Source: Diphasiastrum complanatum (taxonomy: Eukaryota; Streptophyta; Lycopodiopsida; Lycopodiales; Lycopodiaceae). From it: a DNA stretch of 64,000 nucleotides. A model generated the notes under the pieces. That model searched no databases. It had not been told where the DNA came from and saw only the letters and a program-made list of their open reading frames with translations. Location: contig CM055107.1 of the NCBI GenBank assembly GCA_029204225.1, positions 43,501,507 to 43,565,506 on the forward strand. Reading direction: 5' to 3'. A program made the translations under genes and the position numbers. This document shows positions 22,843 to 37,074 of the stretch, piece after piece. Numbering within the stretch: the first letter of the stretch is position 1; each line of letters begins with the position of its first letter.

Positions 22843-25248
22843 AGTCGATACAATTGTAACTAGAGCTATCTAAATTTTGATGTTAGGCCCTTAAAGCATA
22901 TTCAAATGTTTCTGTGAGTTCCTGGTTTTGCCTCCTCAATACCAAGCTTTGTCTAGTTTTATGGGATGTTTTGTTCTGATCTGACTACGATAATGAGTAA
23001 TAACGTTGTTATATGCAAGCAACATTGCCTTTGACGGCTATGCTATATGCAAGCAATATTACATTTGACGACTATGTTGGCCCTCAAATGCATTTTTGGG
23101 TGTATTTTCGAAGTTTGACAATCACAAATGACATGCTTTACACAAATTTGGGCCTTGCAATTCATGTTTCTATTTGAAGTAAAATCTTCAGTTTCAAAAC
23201 AAAAGGCCAGGCTTTAGTCATTTCTCATATGACAATCAAAAGTTCATCTTGTCCCTTCAAATGAGAATGTTATGACTTTGAAGTGATGTTTTATAATCTC
23301 ATGAGGAATTTCAGATTTACATTTAAAAGCCACAAGTTGTGACGGGATGTAAACTTCACTTCCCTGATAAAAAATTGCAGAAGTTTGGCATTTGATTTAA
23401 CATTGATTGGTCATAAGCTTTAAAATGGAATTTAATATCAGAATAGGCTTTTAAGAGGTTACATAATCTTGACATTCTCTCTCACTTAAAAAAGAGAACT
23501 AGATTTGTAATGAATTTATTTTATGATACATGATGTTTATAATATCCTCGTAATAATTTAGAATAGTTGTGAAGTTCTTCTTATTGCCAAATTGCATCGA
23601 TTTCATCAAGAAATCTTGTAATATTCCGATGACGCCTTACGATCTTTTGTTATCCAAAATTTTCTCAGGTATAAGAATGACATAATTTTCGTGAATTTCA
23701 GGTACAAATTTAGTAGGATCAGGAATAGGATCATCACTAGCGATATATTTCTTCAGTCACAAAATGTGAAATGAAAATCCTTTCTTGAGCATAAACATAG
23801 CCAAAACACCCCTTTTCGATTTTTTTTTTATGCCTAAATCATGTCATGGGCCTACTTTCTAGCTTTCTATATGATTGATGTCTTTAACTTCTTTATGAAC
23901 ATTTTATGGGCTATAATATGCCTCATGAACATAGAGGATTCAACATTTGTATAAATTACCTTCATAAATGATTGGACCGTTTTCAATGTTCATATTTAGC
24001 CTTTCTTGGAGTTTATGACATGTTTGCTTTATAAACACCTCGTTAGAGATTGAATAAGTAGGCTAATGTTATGAGCTATACTATGCATCACGAACATGGG
24101 ACTCCACATTCAAAGGATAGCTCCAGAAAAGGCTGGACCATTTTCAATGTACATACTCTTGCCTTGGAGTTTTTGACATATCTCCTTATTAAGATACCTA
24201 GCTAGAAATATTGTAAGCAAAATTCACACGAATTTTGTCGAATCATGCAGCGGTAGCAAGTTGTCATGATTGCTCGAGGAGCATAGTTGTTTTGATGAAT
24301 CTAATTTTCTACAGGCCCTACACAGTAAAATATCGAGCAAATTCAAACTCCTAAAAGTACCCTAATTTTTTATGTTTCAAGTTCCCATACAGCTCCTGTA
24401 GCCTATTGAACCTGATTATAGCCATTGAATAGCTTCAATGCATCTCTAAGAATGTGATGAAAAACTAACATAAAATAAAGTGATCCATTTTATTGAAAAA
24501 TAGACAATTCATAAAAAAATAATGCTTTTTGATCAATATTTGACTTCTTCGGCATGTTCTAATGGATCTCAACCCCATGCAAGTGAAATTAGGCCCTAAT
24601 TAACTCAATTAAATCTCATGCAACTAATGGAGGTTATACTTTTGTCCAATATTGACTCTTGCTAATCATTTCTAGCCAAAATCGTCAAAGTTTTGACAAA
24701 GAATATTGTCAAGATGAAAAATATAGTATGCAATCATTAGAACCTATCCTAATGACTGAAAAGTAGCAAGTATTTTCCTAAACATCATTAACATGCAATA
24801 CATTTGATGAAATATAAGCTAAAATAGTGAATACTATTAAAAATTTGTCAAAAATCAAGTGAATTACAGTTACAACTATGGACTAAGTCAATAACATTGA
24901 TCTTTAGGCTAAGGAAATTGGAGATAATGAGAAACCACTTACTTGGAGGTCAAATCCACCACTAGGAAGAAAAAGCAAAGAGCTACTACAAGAAAACTAC
25001 AAAAGTCAAAAAGCATATCCACTTTTTTTTTTAAATGCAGGGCTAGAGCTTTGACATCATTGTAAAAGCTAATAGAAGATCCTTCAGCTTTTGCTATAAT
25101 TGCCAAAAGGAGAGGTGTGGAGCCAAACCACCCAACCAAAGAGAAATTGAAGATCAAATCTCAATTTTCTTCACCTCCGAGCCATGATGATTGGAGAGGA
25201 TTCTGGCAAATGAATTCCATAATCTGGATGTGGAGTAGGGTGAAGTCT
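22843..25248. other. 3' flank of C2 gene 2 and AT-rich spacer with two tandem duplications
   Basis: The first 40 bases (cgatacaattgtaact, agagcta) match the 3' flank of C2 gene 3. Beyond that there is no gene. A 34-bp unit is duplicated at 23011-23044 and 23045-23078 (atatgcaagcaa...). A diverged unit of about 155 bp is duplicated at roughly 23909-24063 and 24070-24220, sharing ggaccattttcaatgt and cttggagttt. The rest is unremarkable. Confidence 0.5.
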
Positions 25249-26100
25249 TGAGCAGTAGCACAATAGCAACTCTAAAATAAATCTCTAAAAGACTGAGCTA
25301 GAATGCTCAAGAGAGTTCAAGCTTGAAAGCTTGATAGAGAGCTAACAACAATACTTTCTGATTGTGAATAATCTGCTTGATAAGAGCGTAGGAAGCGTCG
25401 TGTAATAACACTCAGCCCCTTCTCATTCACAATGTTGAAGCGTTGCTTCAAAACTTGATCATTGATCTTGAAAAAGAGATGTATGAACAACTAATTTATA
25501 CTAAGTAATTAGGTCATCAAATGCGATTGCCAGTTGGCTGGTGTCTGTTGGCATTCATCCAGTTACTTTTCATTGATTGTTGATAAGCGGTGGAAAATTG
25601 GCCATAAACAATCTGTCTGCATAAATGAACTAAACTGTCACTCTGCAGAAATGAACTAAAACCGCCACAGGCGACAGTGTCGCAAAAAAGTGACAATGTC
25701 GGTTTTTTGCAAAAAAAATCCGACAATGTCCTAAAATCTTATTTTTTTCATATTAGGGTAACTCCACAATTTGCCAAAGTCATTTCCTTAACATTTGAGG
25801 CACTTTGAAAAATGCAAAAAATGCGACTCTACGTATTTACTCGCAATTCCTGACAAGCGAAAAATGCAAAAAAGACGACATTGCATTTTTACACGTAATT
25901 CTTGACAGGCAACAAAGTGTGGATTGTAGAGAGAGAAAATGCGAGATGGTTGTCAGACTTCGTGTATTTTTGCAGATTGTGTAAAAACACTTGTAAATCT
26001 ACAGACTGTGTAAAGACATGGGAAAATCCACATAATTGGATAAACAATGGATGAAGATTAAACCGATTAGTCGATTAGTAAGAAGGAGAATAATCCAACA
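25249..26100 (-). repeat. Isolated family B copia LTR (solo LTR)
   Basis: On the minus strand it starts tgttggattattctcct (26100 downwards) and follows the LTR at 20258 base by base for hundreds of bases, including the gcgacagtgtcgc motifs, then the LTR at 53436-54116 to its end (ctactgctca). Both ends are TG...CA and no polyprotein flanks it, so it looks like a solo LTR left by LTR-LTR recombination. I could not find a matching 5-bp duplication (ggaaa follows the right end, agtct precedes the left), so it may instead be a broken element. Confidence 0.65.
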
Positions 26101-28406
26101 GGAAAACCCGCTACAACTCTAGTGATAGCATCATGACTAGTCATAAGTTGAAATGTCGTGTATTTAAATAGGTGATCAAATTCAAGACTGTTGACAATAT
26201 AAATTGTTGGTGAAAGATTTCTAAGATTGAATTAGAAATTCAAGAGAAATGGTGAAGACCTTAAGGATATAAAGATATAGATATAGATATACACATAGGC
26301 TAGCCTTGAAGAGTAGAAGTTACTTGGCTTCCTTAGCACTTTGACCTTGGTGTAGGCATGCTTTGTGAAATGATAGTCCAATGCTGTCATTCTCTGAACA
26401 TAGATCATAATAGGCCCAATGTCAACATTCCATAGAGCTTCAAAAAATAGTCAACAGCCCGATAGGATAGGATCTTGATAAATGTTGTAAGTGTTTCAAC
26501 ATTGCCTTCATCAAACTACTTTTTATGATGTAAATATATTTGTTATATATGTACTTCAAAAATGTAATAAGGCATTGTCCTTGAAATGCCAATATACTAT
26601 GTTTATGCATATGATATTGTAGAGTACTTACTACATTTTATGATTAAGATCCCATTAGACAATCCTCTTAGTTGACTAGAAAAAGAGATAGTGCGCTAGG
26701 TAGACAATAATAATATAGTCATCGTTTGGATGAAGATATGTTTTTTCTTTGTTTATAATAACCATCCAAGTTGAACTTATTCCTTAGGCTTACACATTCT
26801 CTTTGAAAATCTTAAATTTTTTGTAGTATAATATAAGATAGAAAAACAAGCAAGTGCAACCATATAAGCAAATGATTTTTATATATGAGAAATATAAAAC
26901 AATTTTCACGTGAATTTTAAGTGCTTTGAAAATATGTAATATAAAAAAGCTCAATGCAAATGGGAGACACATTTTTTCTTTCTTTTTTAATTCAAGATCA
27001 CATATAGAAGTAAAATTAAAAAAGCTCAATACAAATGGGAGACATGTATTTTCTTTCTTTCTTGATTGGAGATCACATGCAAAAGATATGGGAGATATGT
27101 ATTTTCTTCCATTCTTAATTGAAGATCACATATAAAACTTTTACTTTCTAAAAGAGGGTTATGAATGTGATTCATAATAGATGGAGTAGCACCTGAAAAG
27201 CATGACATTGGTGATTGCAAATGCAATTGTTTTATTTCACAAGGGTTAATGATTATGCTTTTCATGATACCCTTTCATTAGTTACTGTATGAAAAAATAA
27301 ACAATATAGCATGTCAATATCTCAAACTCCTGGCAAGTCAAAAGTGCCTATTAGCCTCATGAGAATTGTGAATTTTTTTGTGTGGTTCAAAATAATTATT
27401 ATAAGCTTCCCAATGTCTTTGGCATGTATTCTTGTGGGAAAAATAGTGAAAGTTAAAGAAGCCCTTTTCTTCAAAAAAGGTAGAGATAGTCTAAATTAAC
27501 AATAAGAACTTAGCATGATGATGTCTTTCATTTTATCCATGTGCTTGTTGGGTGTGAGTCTTTGGGGATAGATTTCCACAGAGAAACAAAAGGCCCTTTT
27601 ATATGTTTAATGCATGTAACCTTTTAATAGTTACATGTAAGAATTGAAAAACTTACACATGTTTCCTATGTAGCATAGTGGTTTGTCTTTAGGATTGTAT
27701 GTGAAAAATAAGCAAAATTTAGCTTGATTGTTTTTCAATTTCATGTACAAATGTCCATTACTACCTTGTACATATTTCTCATAATGATTTAGAAAAGTCC
27801 ACGGGTACCAATTCGAGTTCTAGTGAGATGGTGACACAGCTTGTCACAAAATGTAAGGATTCGTATTTTGCTAGCATGCATCCAAATCCACATCTCAATG
27901 TCAAATTTGGTCCAATCACATTAAGAGGTGTAGATCATAAGGCCAATCACATCAAGAGGTGCAAAATATTGGCCCAATCATGTTTAGAGGTGCAAATCAC
28001 TTGGCCAATCAAATTGAGAGGTGTCAATCTTGAGCTCCAATCATTATGAGAGGTGGAATCCATGGGGTCCAATCAAATTTGAGCATCTCATCATGCTAGA
28101 ACTCGAGCCACCACTATATGGAAGTGCAATCCCATTGTACAATTAATCTTTTTGACAGTAAAACACTTTTTGGACATATTTCTTTGTTACACATTCTGTC
28201 TCTACCCGAGAGCTAGTAGGTTTTCTCTCTCTACCCAAGGGCAAGGTGCTTGGATCTCTCTTAGTGAAAAATACTTAGTTTTTTCATGTATCTGAAAAAC
28301 TTGTCTTTGAATGATCATAACTTTTGATGTGGTTGAGCTTCTGCCTTTATTCAAAGTGCATTAGATAGGTCTTGAAAATTTGCACCAAATGTCTACTGAG
28401 TCCTGT
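26101..28406. repeat. Spacer holding two tandem-repeat arrays
   Basis: Array 1 lies at about 26946-27135. It has three diverged units of 60-75 bp, each with gggagacatgtattttcttt-like and gatcacata blocks. Array 2 lies at about 27908-28075. It has six diverged units of about 30 bp with the core ccaatcanattnagaggtg. It is bracketed by a short inverted pair, tcgagttctag (near 27813) and ctagaactcga (near 28100), suggesting a small fold-back element. No coding sequence is recognised. Confidence 0.55.
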
Positions 28407-29830
28407 TGGGATGCCCATGGTTACAAGTTGCGCAAATAATTCATACCTGGGGTATCGAGAAAATCACTTTTGAAAATTGTGAACGTGCAGTCATCCTGTA
28501 ACTTGGACTATCAAACCAGTGGCTCAAAAAGAGGATGATGATTCATCAACAATGGAACATACTTGTGACCGATCAGTAAAAAATTGAGGAGTTCATTACG
28601 ACTCTCAAACCGATACTGTCAACTGGAATCAAGCCCTTGCAACAATTGATTGTACAGCAGGTTATATGTGTCAACAAGATAATCAATCCGATTTGAACGA
28701 GATTTCATTATTGGAACGAACTTTAGATACACCGATCATTTTTCCTTTGAATGTGTTGAATGTAGCTTGGATATCAATTATACCAGATCCGATTGAAGAT
28801 GAACTCATTCATGTGAGTCATGCCATGACTTATGATGACAATGCAAAACTTACTGAAGAGCAGATTCTAAATCATATGGATCTGACCAGATTTGGAGTGC
28901 GTAATATTCCTAATGAACCAACAATAAAATAACCAAAAATAGTTTTACTGAAGGAAGACAGGATCACAGGGTCAATGACGAAGAAACAAGCCAAGCAACA
29001 TTATAATACGGTCCGAAAATGGAAAAATCCTCTTCAAAAGATTGATTCAAAGAATGTGCTGCCCTTACTAGATCAAGACAAAGGGAAAGTCAACGACGAT
29101 TCTGCAAGTCAGAGTTCTAGCAAGACATCACCGTCTAGGAAGTCTTCATCTTTGAATAAGAGTTTATCTTCTCGGAAGTCATCACCTCCACAATCAATTC
29201 CTACTAAGAAGGCTAAGCGAAGATCCAAGACAAATCCTTTTGACAAAGAACAAACAGATGGAGTCCATCATGATATGCTAGAACATTTTAAACGATATAC
29301 ACTAGATGATGTGGTTATCATGTTACCTCTGTGGCAATTGGATCTACCATTCCAGTCACAGCTGCTCGGCTGTCTCTTTTCCACAGATCCGAGTAATTTC
29401 CCCAAATACACAATCATTCATGGATATGTTCGATGATTCCAGCCCACTAGGCCCAGATGAGACTTTTGTAATGTCCCAAAGCCCCGGACCCTTTGAACTC
29501 CAATCCCCTGGAAGAGGATTCGAACAGTTCCATGATACCACTACTGGATTTGATCATTCCTTCCATATCAACTAGCAAGATCAAATTGAAGCTGCACCAG
29601 ACACCCTTAGGGTCGATCATGTTGTTATATGTCCAAAGCAATTCAACGCCACAGTGCTAGAGGGTTTTGAAGTTGAAGATGCATTTGAAGAAGAAGAACC
29701 GACCACACACCAAAAGCCAGTTAGCACGATTCCTACCGAAACTGGGAGAATGTTGCCCGATTCTGGGAATGACATGGAATATTCTAAAAGTCAACAAAAG
29801 GCTCCTACAGTAGACCCAAATGCTACATAA
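28407..29830 (+). pseudogene. Ty3/gypsy protease end and linker, copy 1
   Basis: 28407-28650 matches 31876-32110 closely: the end of a retroviral-type protease (GRPWLR-like PWLQVAQIIH region) followed by a conserved tail. Here the sequence continues into frames of unknown role: 28666-28932 (acidic, with LTEEQILNHMDLTRFGVRN) and 28975-29436 (MTKKQAKQHYNTVRKWKNPL, then a Ser/Lys-rich stretch and a basic KKAKRRSKT patch). A proline- and acid-rich stretch in shifting frames runs to 29828. This may be the protease-RT linker or gag material of a Ty3-like element; RT itself is not visible. Frameshifts show that it is dead. Confidence 0.5.
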
Positions 29831-30059
29831 ATGTGGTAGAGATTCAAAAGTATTAAGATCAGTCAACCAGTTGGCATTCTGTGCATATAAGACAACATTG
29901 GGCCTTTAGGCTAGAAAGTGCCATGTGCACTAGTATTTAAATAAAATATTTTAAACTTAGCTTTTGCAAGTTCCTAAGTTAGGAAACACAACTTGTACCC
30001 AAGAAACACAAAGTGATTCGAACGGTCAAGATTGTGATCCTGATGGAACTTTGATCTAA

Positions 30060-32120
30060 TTGTTGATGAAGCTATGATTATGTGATTTTTGACAGGTCTA
30101 CCTAAGAGGATTAGACACGAGTTAAAACGCCATAATGATTATACGTCTTTACAAAATGCTATGGACGATGCGATATGCGAGGAGGATGAATATTTTGAAG
30201 ATGAACAGAATATTGGACTGCTTCCATATATAGTGAGACAACCCACTACTACATCCACCATTATTGCATCCACAAATATTAATGCTACTGTGGAATTGAT
30301 GATCAATGAGTTCGAGAAACTTGTCAAAAGTAGCAGATGCAGTTGGATAAGATGTAGTCTCAGTTTGACGAAAAGCTAAAAGCGTTAGAAGAAGTGCAAG
30401 CTCATGGTAACAAAGCAACAGAAAAGTTCGCTAAGACCTTTCCTAGCCAGAAAAATGTCTGGTGTTCAATTTGTGCAGAAAATCACACCATGAAGGAATG
30501 TCCAACATTGAAACAATGAATGATGAATACTATTTGTCATCTGTGTAATTCTACGGGACACGAAACAGCCTTTTGCTCGTTTGATCCTCGGATTATCTAG
30601 CAAAGGTATGCTAAGCTCCAAGATTGAAAACCTACTACCTATACGGCACCTGATCCTAAAAACAAGGCTCACAACTTTGCCCTTGGATTTTCTGAATGAC
30701 CAACTTTGCCAGCTCCACCAGAACAACAAGCTCCTCTTGCTAATCTATTGGAACCTGAACCTTACAATGTTAATGAGCAATGGAATTATAGTAATGATCA
30801 AGAGATTGGTCCTTCAGAGCAGTACGCTATTTATGCTACCGGGCAACACCAAGCAGCTAGACAATGGGCCAAAGCACCACTTGGATGCTTTGCATGCGGA
30901 GAAATGCGGAATGTCTGTACAAAGAAAAGTTTGTTCCATTCTGTCGAGAATGCAGCTATGGCCATTGTCACAAGGACTGTCCCCAGCAAGACCAAAACCA
31001 CCACCGGTTACTGGTCCAGTGAATATGATTACGATCAAGCAAAGACCAATGGTTCAGTCTGTTGAACCAAGTGTACCTTTGATGGTTGTTACCATAGCTC
31101 AAAAGTAGAAAGAGGTTCTAGTTGATCCAGTACCTACTGAATCTGTACCAACTACATATATACCTATTGCATCAGGTTTGTATTCGAATCTCAACTCAAA
31201 AAAGAAGAGATACCAGAATATGAGGTAGTGGATAAAACAATTGCAAGAAGAAGAAGCCCTAGAAGCCGCTAAAGCAGGAGCCGAAGCCCATTCTTTACCT
31301 GTGCCACCCACAGATCCACAAACAGATGTTATTACGCAATTGCACCATCATGAAGGACCCTTCAAAATGATGGAACCTGAAGTGCCGCAAATGGAAATGG
31401 TCATGAATATTCTGTCAAGCAAGATGGATATTATAGTAGGAGAATTTCTTAAGCTAGTGCCGAAAGCAAAAGAAGTATTAGCAGAAAGATCAAACCAGAT
31501 CGAACCACCAGACTGACAGAAGCCACTTTTTTGTGTCGGGATTGAAGAAACAAATGAAGTACTCAATGTCAGAGCAGCCTGGGAAAGTGAGCAATGAAAC
31601 ATCACCCTGCCGATACAACATAAACAGTTTGGTAAAGAAACAACTGTAATAGATGGAGGTTCAGGAATTGACCTAACTTCGACAAAGCTATGTGAAAAGT
31701 GAGGCCTTACCAAGATGAAGCTTGCCACTTTTGCCATAAAGCTAGTCGATCAAACAATAGTCCATCCTAAAGGGATGGTTGAAGATATACCTATCAAAAT
31801 TGCTGGAGTACAGTTTGTCATTACTTTTGTAGTAATGGACTTACCTGACGCACCAAATGTATATCATGTTTTATTGGGCCGTCCATGGTTACGAGTTGCA
31901 CAAGTAATTCATAACTGGAGCACCGGGAAAATCATCTTCAAGAATCATGAGTGTGTAGTCAAAGTTGATCCATATCAAGCCAATAGTCCAAAAAGGAGAT
32001 GATGACTCATCAACAACGGATCATACATGTGATCGACAAGTGAAGAATTTGGGAGTTCACTATGACTCTCAAACTAATAATGTCAATTGGAACCAAGCTC
32101 TTGCAACAGTTAATGAAGTA
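30060..32120 (+). pseudogene. Ty3/gypsy gag-protease pseudogene, copy 2
   Basis: Gag-like sequence (GLPKRIRHELKRHNDYTSLQ, 30092 on) leads to a series of zinc knuckles: CSICAENHTMKEC (30463-30501), CHLCNSTGHETAFC (30534-30575) and, after frameshifts, CFACGE (near 30885) and CRECSYGHCHKDC (near 30943). A retroviral-type aspartic protease follows with active site VIDGGSGIDLTS (31646-31681), one in-frame TGA, then the flap-to-C-terminal region LATFAIKLVDQTIVHPKG and VYHVLLGRPWLRVAQVIHNW to 32002. The DGGSG active site is typical of plant Ty3/gypsy elements. RT, RNase H and integrase are absent downstream of 32120. Confidence 0.75.
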
Positions 32121-34063
32121 TGATGTTTAGATGCATTGAATAGTTGAATTTCCAAGTCACCATATCCAAAGACACCCAACAAATCATGTTATTATATATT
32201 CTAGCCATGAGTGGGTTCTTACTTGTAATTACTAGTACAAGGTTTATGTGCATCATATGTTTACAAGGGACTTGCAATTCTCCATTGGAAATCTAGCCCT
32301 ACACGCGACAAGCCTCTCATTTCTCCATCAAGAATCTACTTGTACAATAAGAGAGCATGCACTTTTGACTTGCTATGAGCTGGGGGATATTGTTATATTG
32401 CATAAATGATTTCATCATATTAATTAAATGAATCATGATAATGACAACCATAGGCTATTGTAGACTAAAACATATATGAAGTAAACTCCACCAATGACAT
32501 GCTTTTTAGGTGCTATTTGACTTATGAACATAATAAGAATGTTCTATATAACAAGAATTGTTCTTGTAGAAAGTAAAGCCTTTACACATCATTTCAAATC
32601 AAGAAACAAAAGAAAACATGTTTTCCTTTTGTGCTAAGATTTTTTATTCATAGATCTACTAAAGGCTATTCATTAATACACAATTCACTTTCTTTCCCAT
32701 CTTGTAAAAAGATATTTGCTTATTCGATTCGACAATTAGCTTTGACTTGCAATTATTCCAATAACTCAAAATAATCAATGGAAATTATAAAACTTTGAGA
32801 ATTCAATTCAAGCGGCTCGTATTTCATTACTCTAACATTTCTTACTTGATTTATTGTTCAAAGTAATGGTTTGTTGTACATTTTGAAAAAGCCTAATACA
32901 TGAGTGCCTATCAATATTTGTATCAATGGTTGCCCTCTTATTGATTTTGAGCTCATCCTTTGAATATCCTAGCTTAAATTATTCTCTTTGCGTGTCTTAA
33001 AGAGATGGCTTTATTGAGATTTAATGGACTCATATGTATATATTTCAATTTTAAGCACAACTAGATTGTTTCAAAAAAATAATTAAGTTTATGAAAAATA
33101 AGTTCTTCTAGAAGTATGTTAAAGTTGAATTTTAAGAATATATAAAGCATATATTTGGTCCATTTTATAAGAGAGTTGCCCCTATGGTCTATATGGACTT
33201 CTAGAAGTGTTGATTAAAGGTGTGGTTATAAAAAATATTTGGAAGAAAATTAACTTTTCAATTTGTAATTTATATCATCTCTCCATTTAAATAATTCATA
33301 AAAATATCATATGCATTTTATGGACTTTGAAATTATGTCAATGCTCAAAAATGGGAAAGTACTTACCTATAAACCTAGGTGTAGTGCATTTTTCTGTTCA
33401 AAATTTTAAAATTTCAGCAACGACAATCATTGATGCTGATTTTCTAGAAGAAAATGTGCTAGATGTATCTCATGTGCACAAAATCTGCTATTATGCCACT
33501 TTTTACTAATATACGAATATGGCTGTGTTAAAGAGTAGTTATATAATTCTATGGCAGGTTCAAATGTATCAAGTCATCAAATGACAGTTATATCAGAAGA
33601 ATTAGAGCTATTTTTAAGACTTTACTATTTTTAATAAGTTTGTTAAATAGTAATACTTATAAGTGACTCTGATGGACAAAAATATCTATAGTTGTTAATG
33701 GCCATTGTTTGCCATGTTGTAATTGATCAATGTATCTTATTTATATCATGATTAATAAAAGATGCCCAGGTACCTTTAAGGCACTGACTTAAGTTTCAAG
33801 GAAAGGTCCAAAGGCTAAGGGTCTTGCAAACAATGACAATCAAAGTTCGGTTCAAGATGAAGACAACCAATCAGCGAAAAAACAACAATTTCTAAGAAGA
33901 TCATTGACGATAATTGAAAACTTCAAGCTGCGACCAAGTAATGAAGTAGCAATACTTTACAAATTAATAAGCTCTTGAAAAAAAATCGAAGAATTCAAAT
34001 TGGTCAGCTACTGATAGAGATAAAGCCATGCTACCAAAATGGCAGTTGGAATTGTAAATCAAT
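32121..34063. other. AT-rich spacer, nothing recognised
   Basis: There is no long frame on either strand and no repeat pair that I could see. The sequence is very AT-rich between 32900 and 33700. Confidence 0.45.
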
Positions 34064-35152
34064 GTAGTGTATGTTTCTACGAAAAATGAAGGACTAAAAC
34101 ATTACTTGCAATCATAATGGGGCGAATGGGTCTGAATACCAATGATTAAAGATTTTGAAAGAATTGTCTTGGTAAGGCCAAAATAGTTTATAAAGGTCTT
34201 TGTATCAATATGGAAACTAGAAAAGCTTATTGAAGGCATTTTTCCCTTCAATGAAGTTCAGTTATGAAGAAAAGATGCCTCAAATGGTCCGTAGAGCAGT
34301 TTTCACTATGGGCTATTCCCTACTTCTGAAATCAACCAAGTTACTATGGACATGTGTCAAATGGATATGAAATTTTTCATAAGAATTGGTGAATTTGGAT
34401 TTGGTGGATGGGATTCAATGGAGAATGAAAGATGTTGGTGTTTTCAAGTGGAATGGAAATGAACCGTTTTCTCTCAACGAGGAGGAAAAGAATGAAGGAT
34501 TCGGGAGGAAGCAATTCATTCGTTCATGGAGAGCAGAAGAGAGTTCTTGTTTTCTTGGTTATGGGCAGAGATCATTTTTAGTGTTCTGGTGATGTAGAGA
34601 GGCATGGAGTCTTCTGCTACATTTTGTTTCATGATTGTGATTATGAATACATAGGTTCTTCAAGAAGATTGGTGATGATCCTATTGTCTTGACTACTGGT
34701 GCTATATACAGATTGGATAGTATGTTGATTGATCTTGGAGTATGATCATATGAAGAAGACATTTCATGCAGATCTGCCTGCATTATATTCATAGCTTTCT
34801 GGCTTTCTGACTGCGTTGGACAACCTATCATTCCTCTATCTGAATGCAAGGGACAGACTATCTCAAATATTGTTGCTCTAACTACAACAGACATCAACAC
34901 TACTGATCTGATGGACAAAGGTGTATGTTACTTGCTCGTTGCCCATCTCTCACATATACAAACAACCAGCCTTTATTGCTGATGCTATCTACCTCCCACA
35001 GTGCTTCACTATCCCTCTGAGGCCAGTCCTTCCTCTCCCTCTCTCCTTATTCCAACCCCTTCTCCATCGTTGAGTTGCTTCCTCCCTTTCTCCAACGATA
35101 CCTCTCCTATTCTTTCGCTCACCTGCTCTCTAGTTATCTACGCTCTCCATCT
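34064..35152 (+). repeat. Left arm of a 1.1-kb inverted duplication
   Basis: The reverse complement of this arm is found at 47393-47409 plus 50138-51219, interrupted there by a retroelement. By eye identity is high (about nine bases in ten or better). The ends are sharp: tagtgtatgtttctac at the left, ctctccatct at the right. A minus-strand frame (34559-34918) with QADLHEMSSSYDHTPRSINI is largely preserved in both arms, as is a plus-strand frame (34386-34592) with DGIQWRMKDVGVFKWNGNEP. Neither belongs to a family I recognise. The unit may be a transposon carrying a captured gene piece, or a segmental duplication. Confidence 0.75.
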
Positions 35153-35231
35153 GCGTTTCTGTCTACCAACTCCTCTTCAAAATTTGTCTCTCCCTGCCTG
35201 CGCTCTCCATCTGTCTCTGACTCAGCGCTCT

Positions 35232-37074
<1,843 letters not shown>

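Noticed and set aside
23011-23078. Possible CRISPR-like repeats
   Set aside because: Only two adjacent 34-bp units without spacers, in a plant context; it is a tandem duplication.
25244-26105. Target-site duplication around the solo LTR
   Set aside because: The five bases on each side (agtct and ggaaa) do not match, so a clean solo LTR origin is not claimed as certain.
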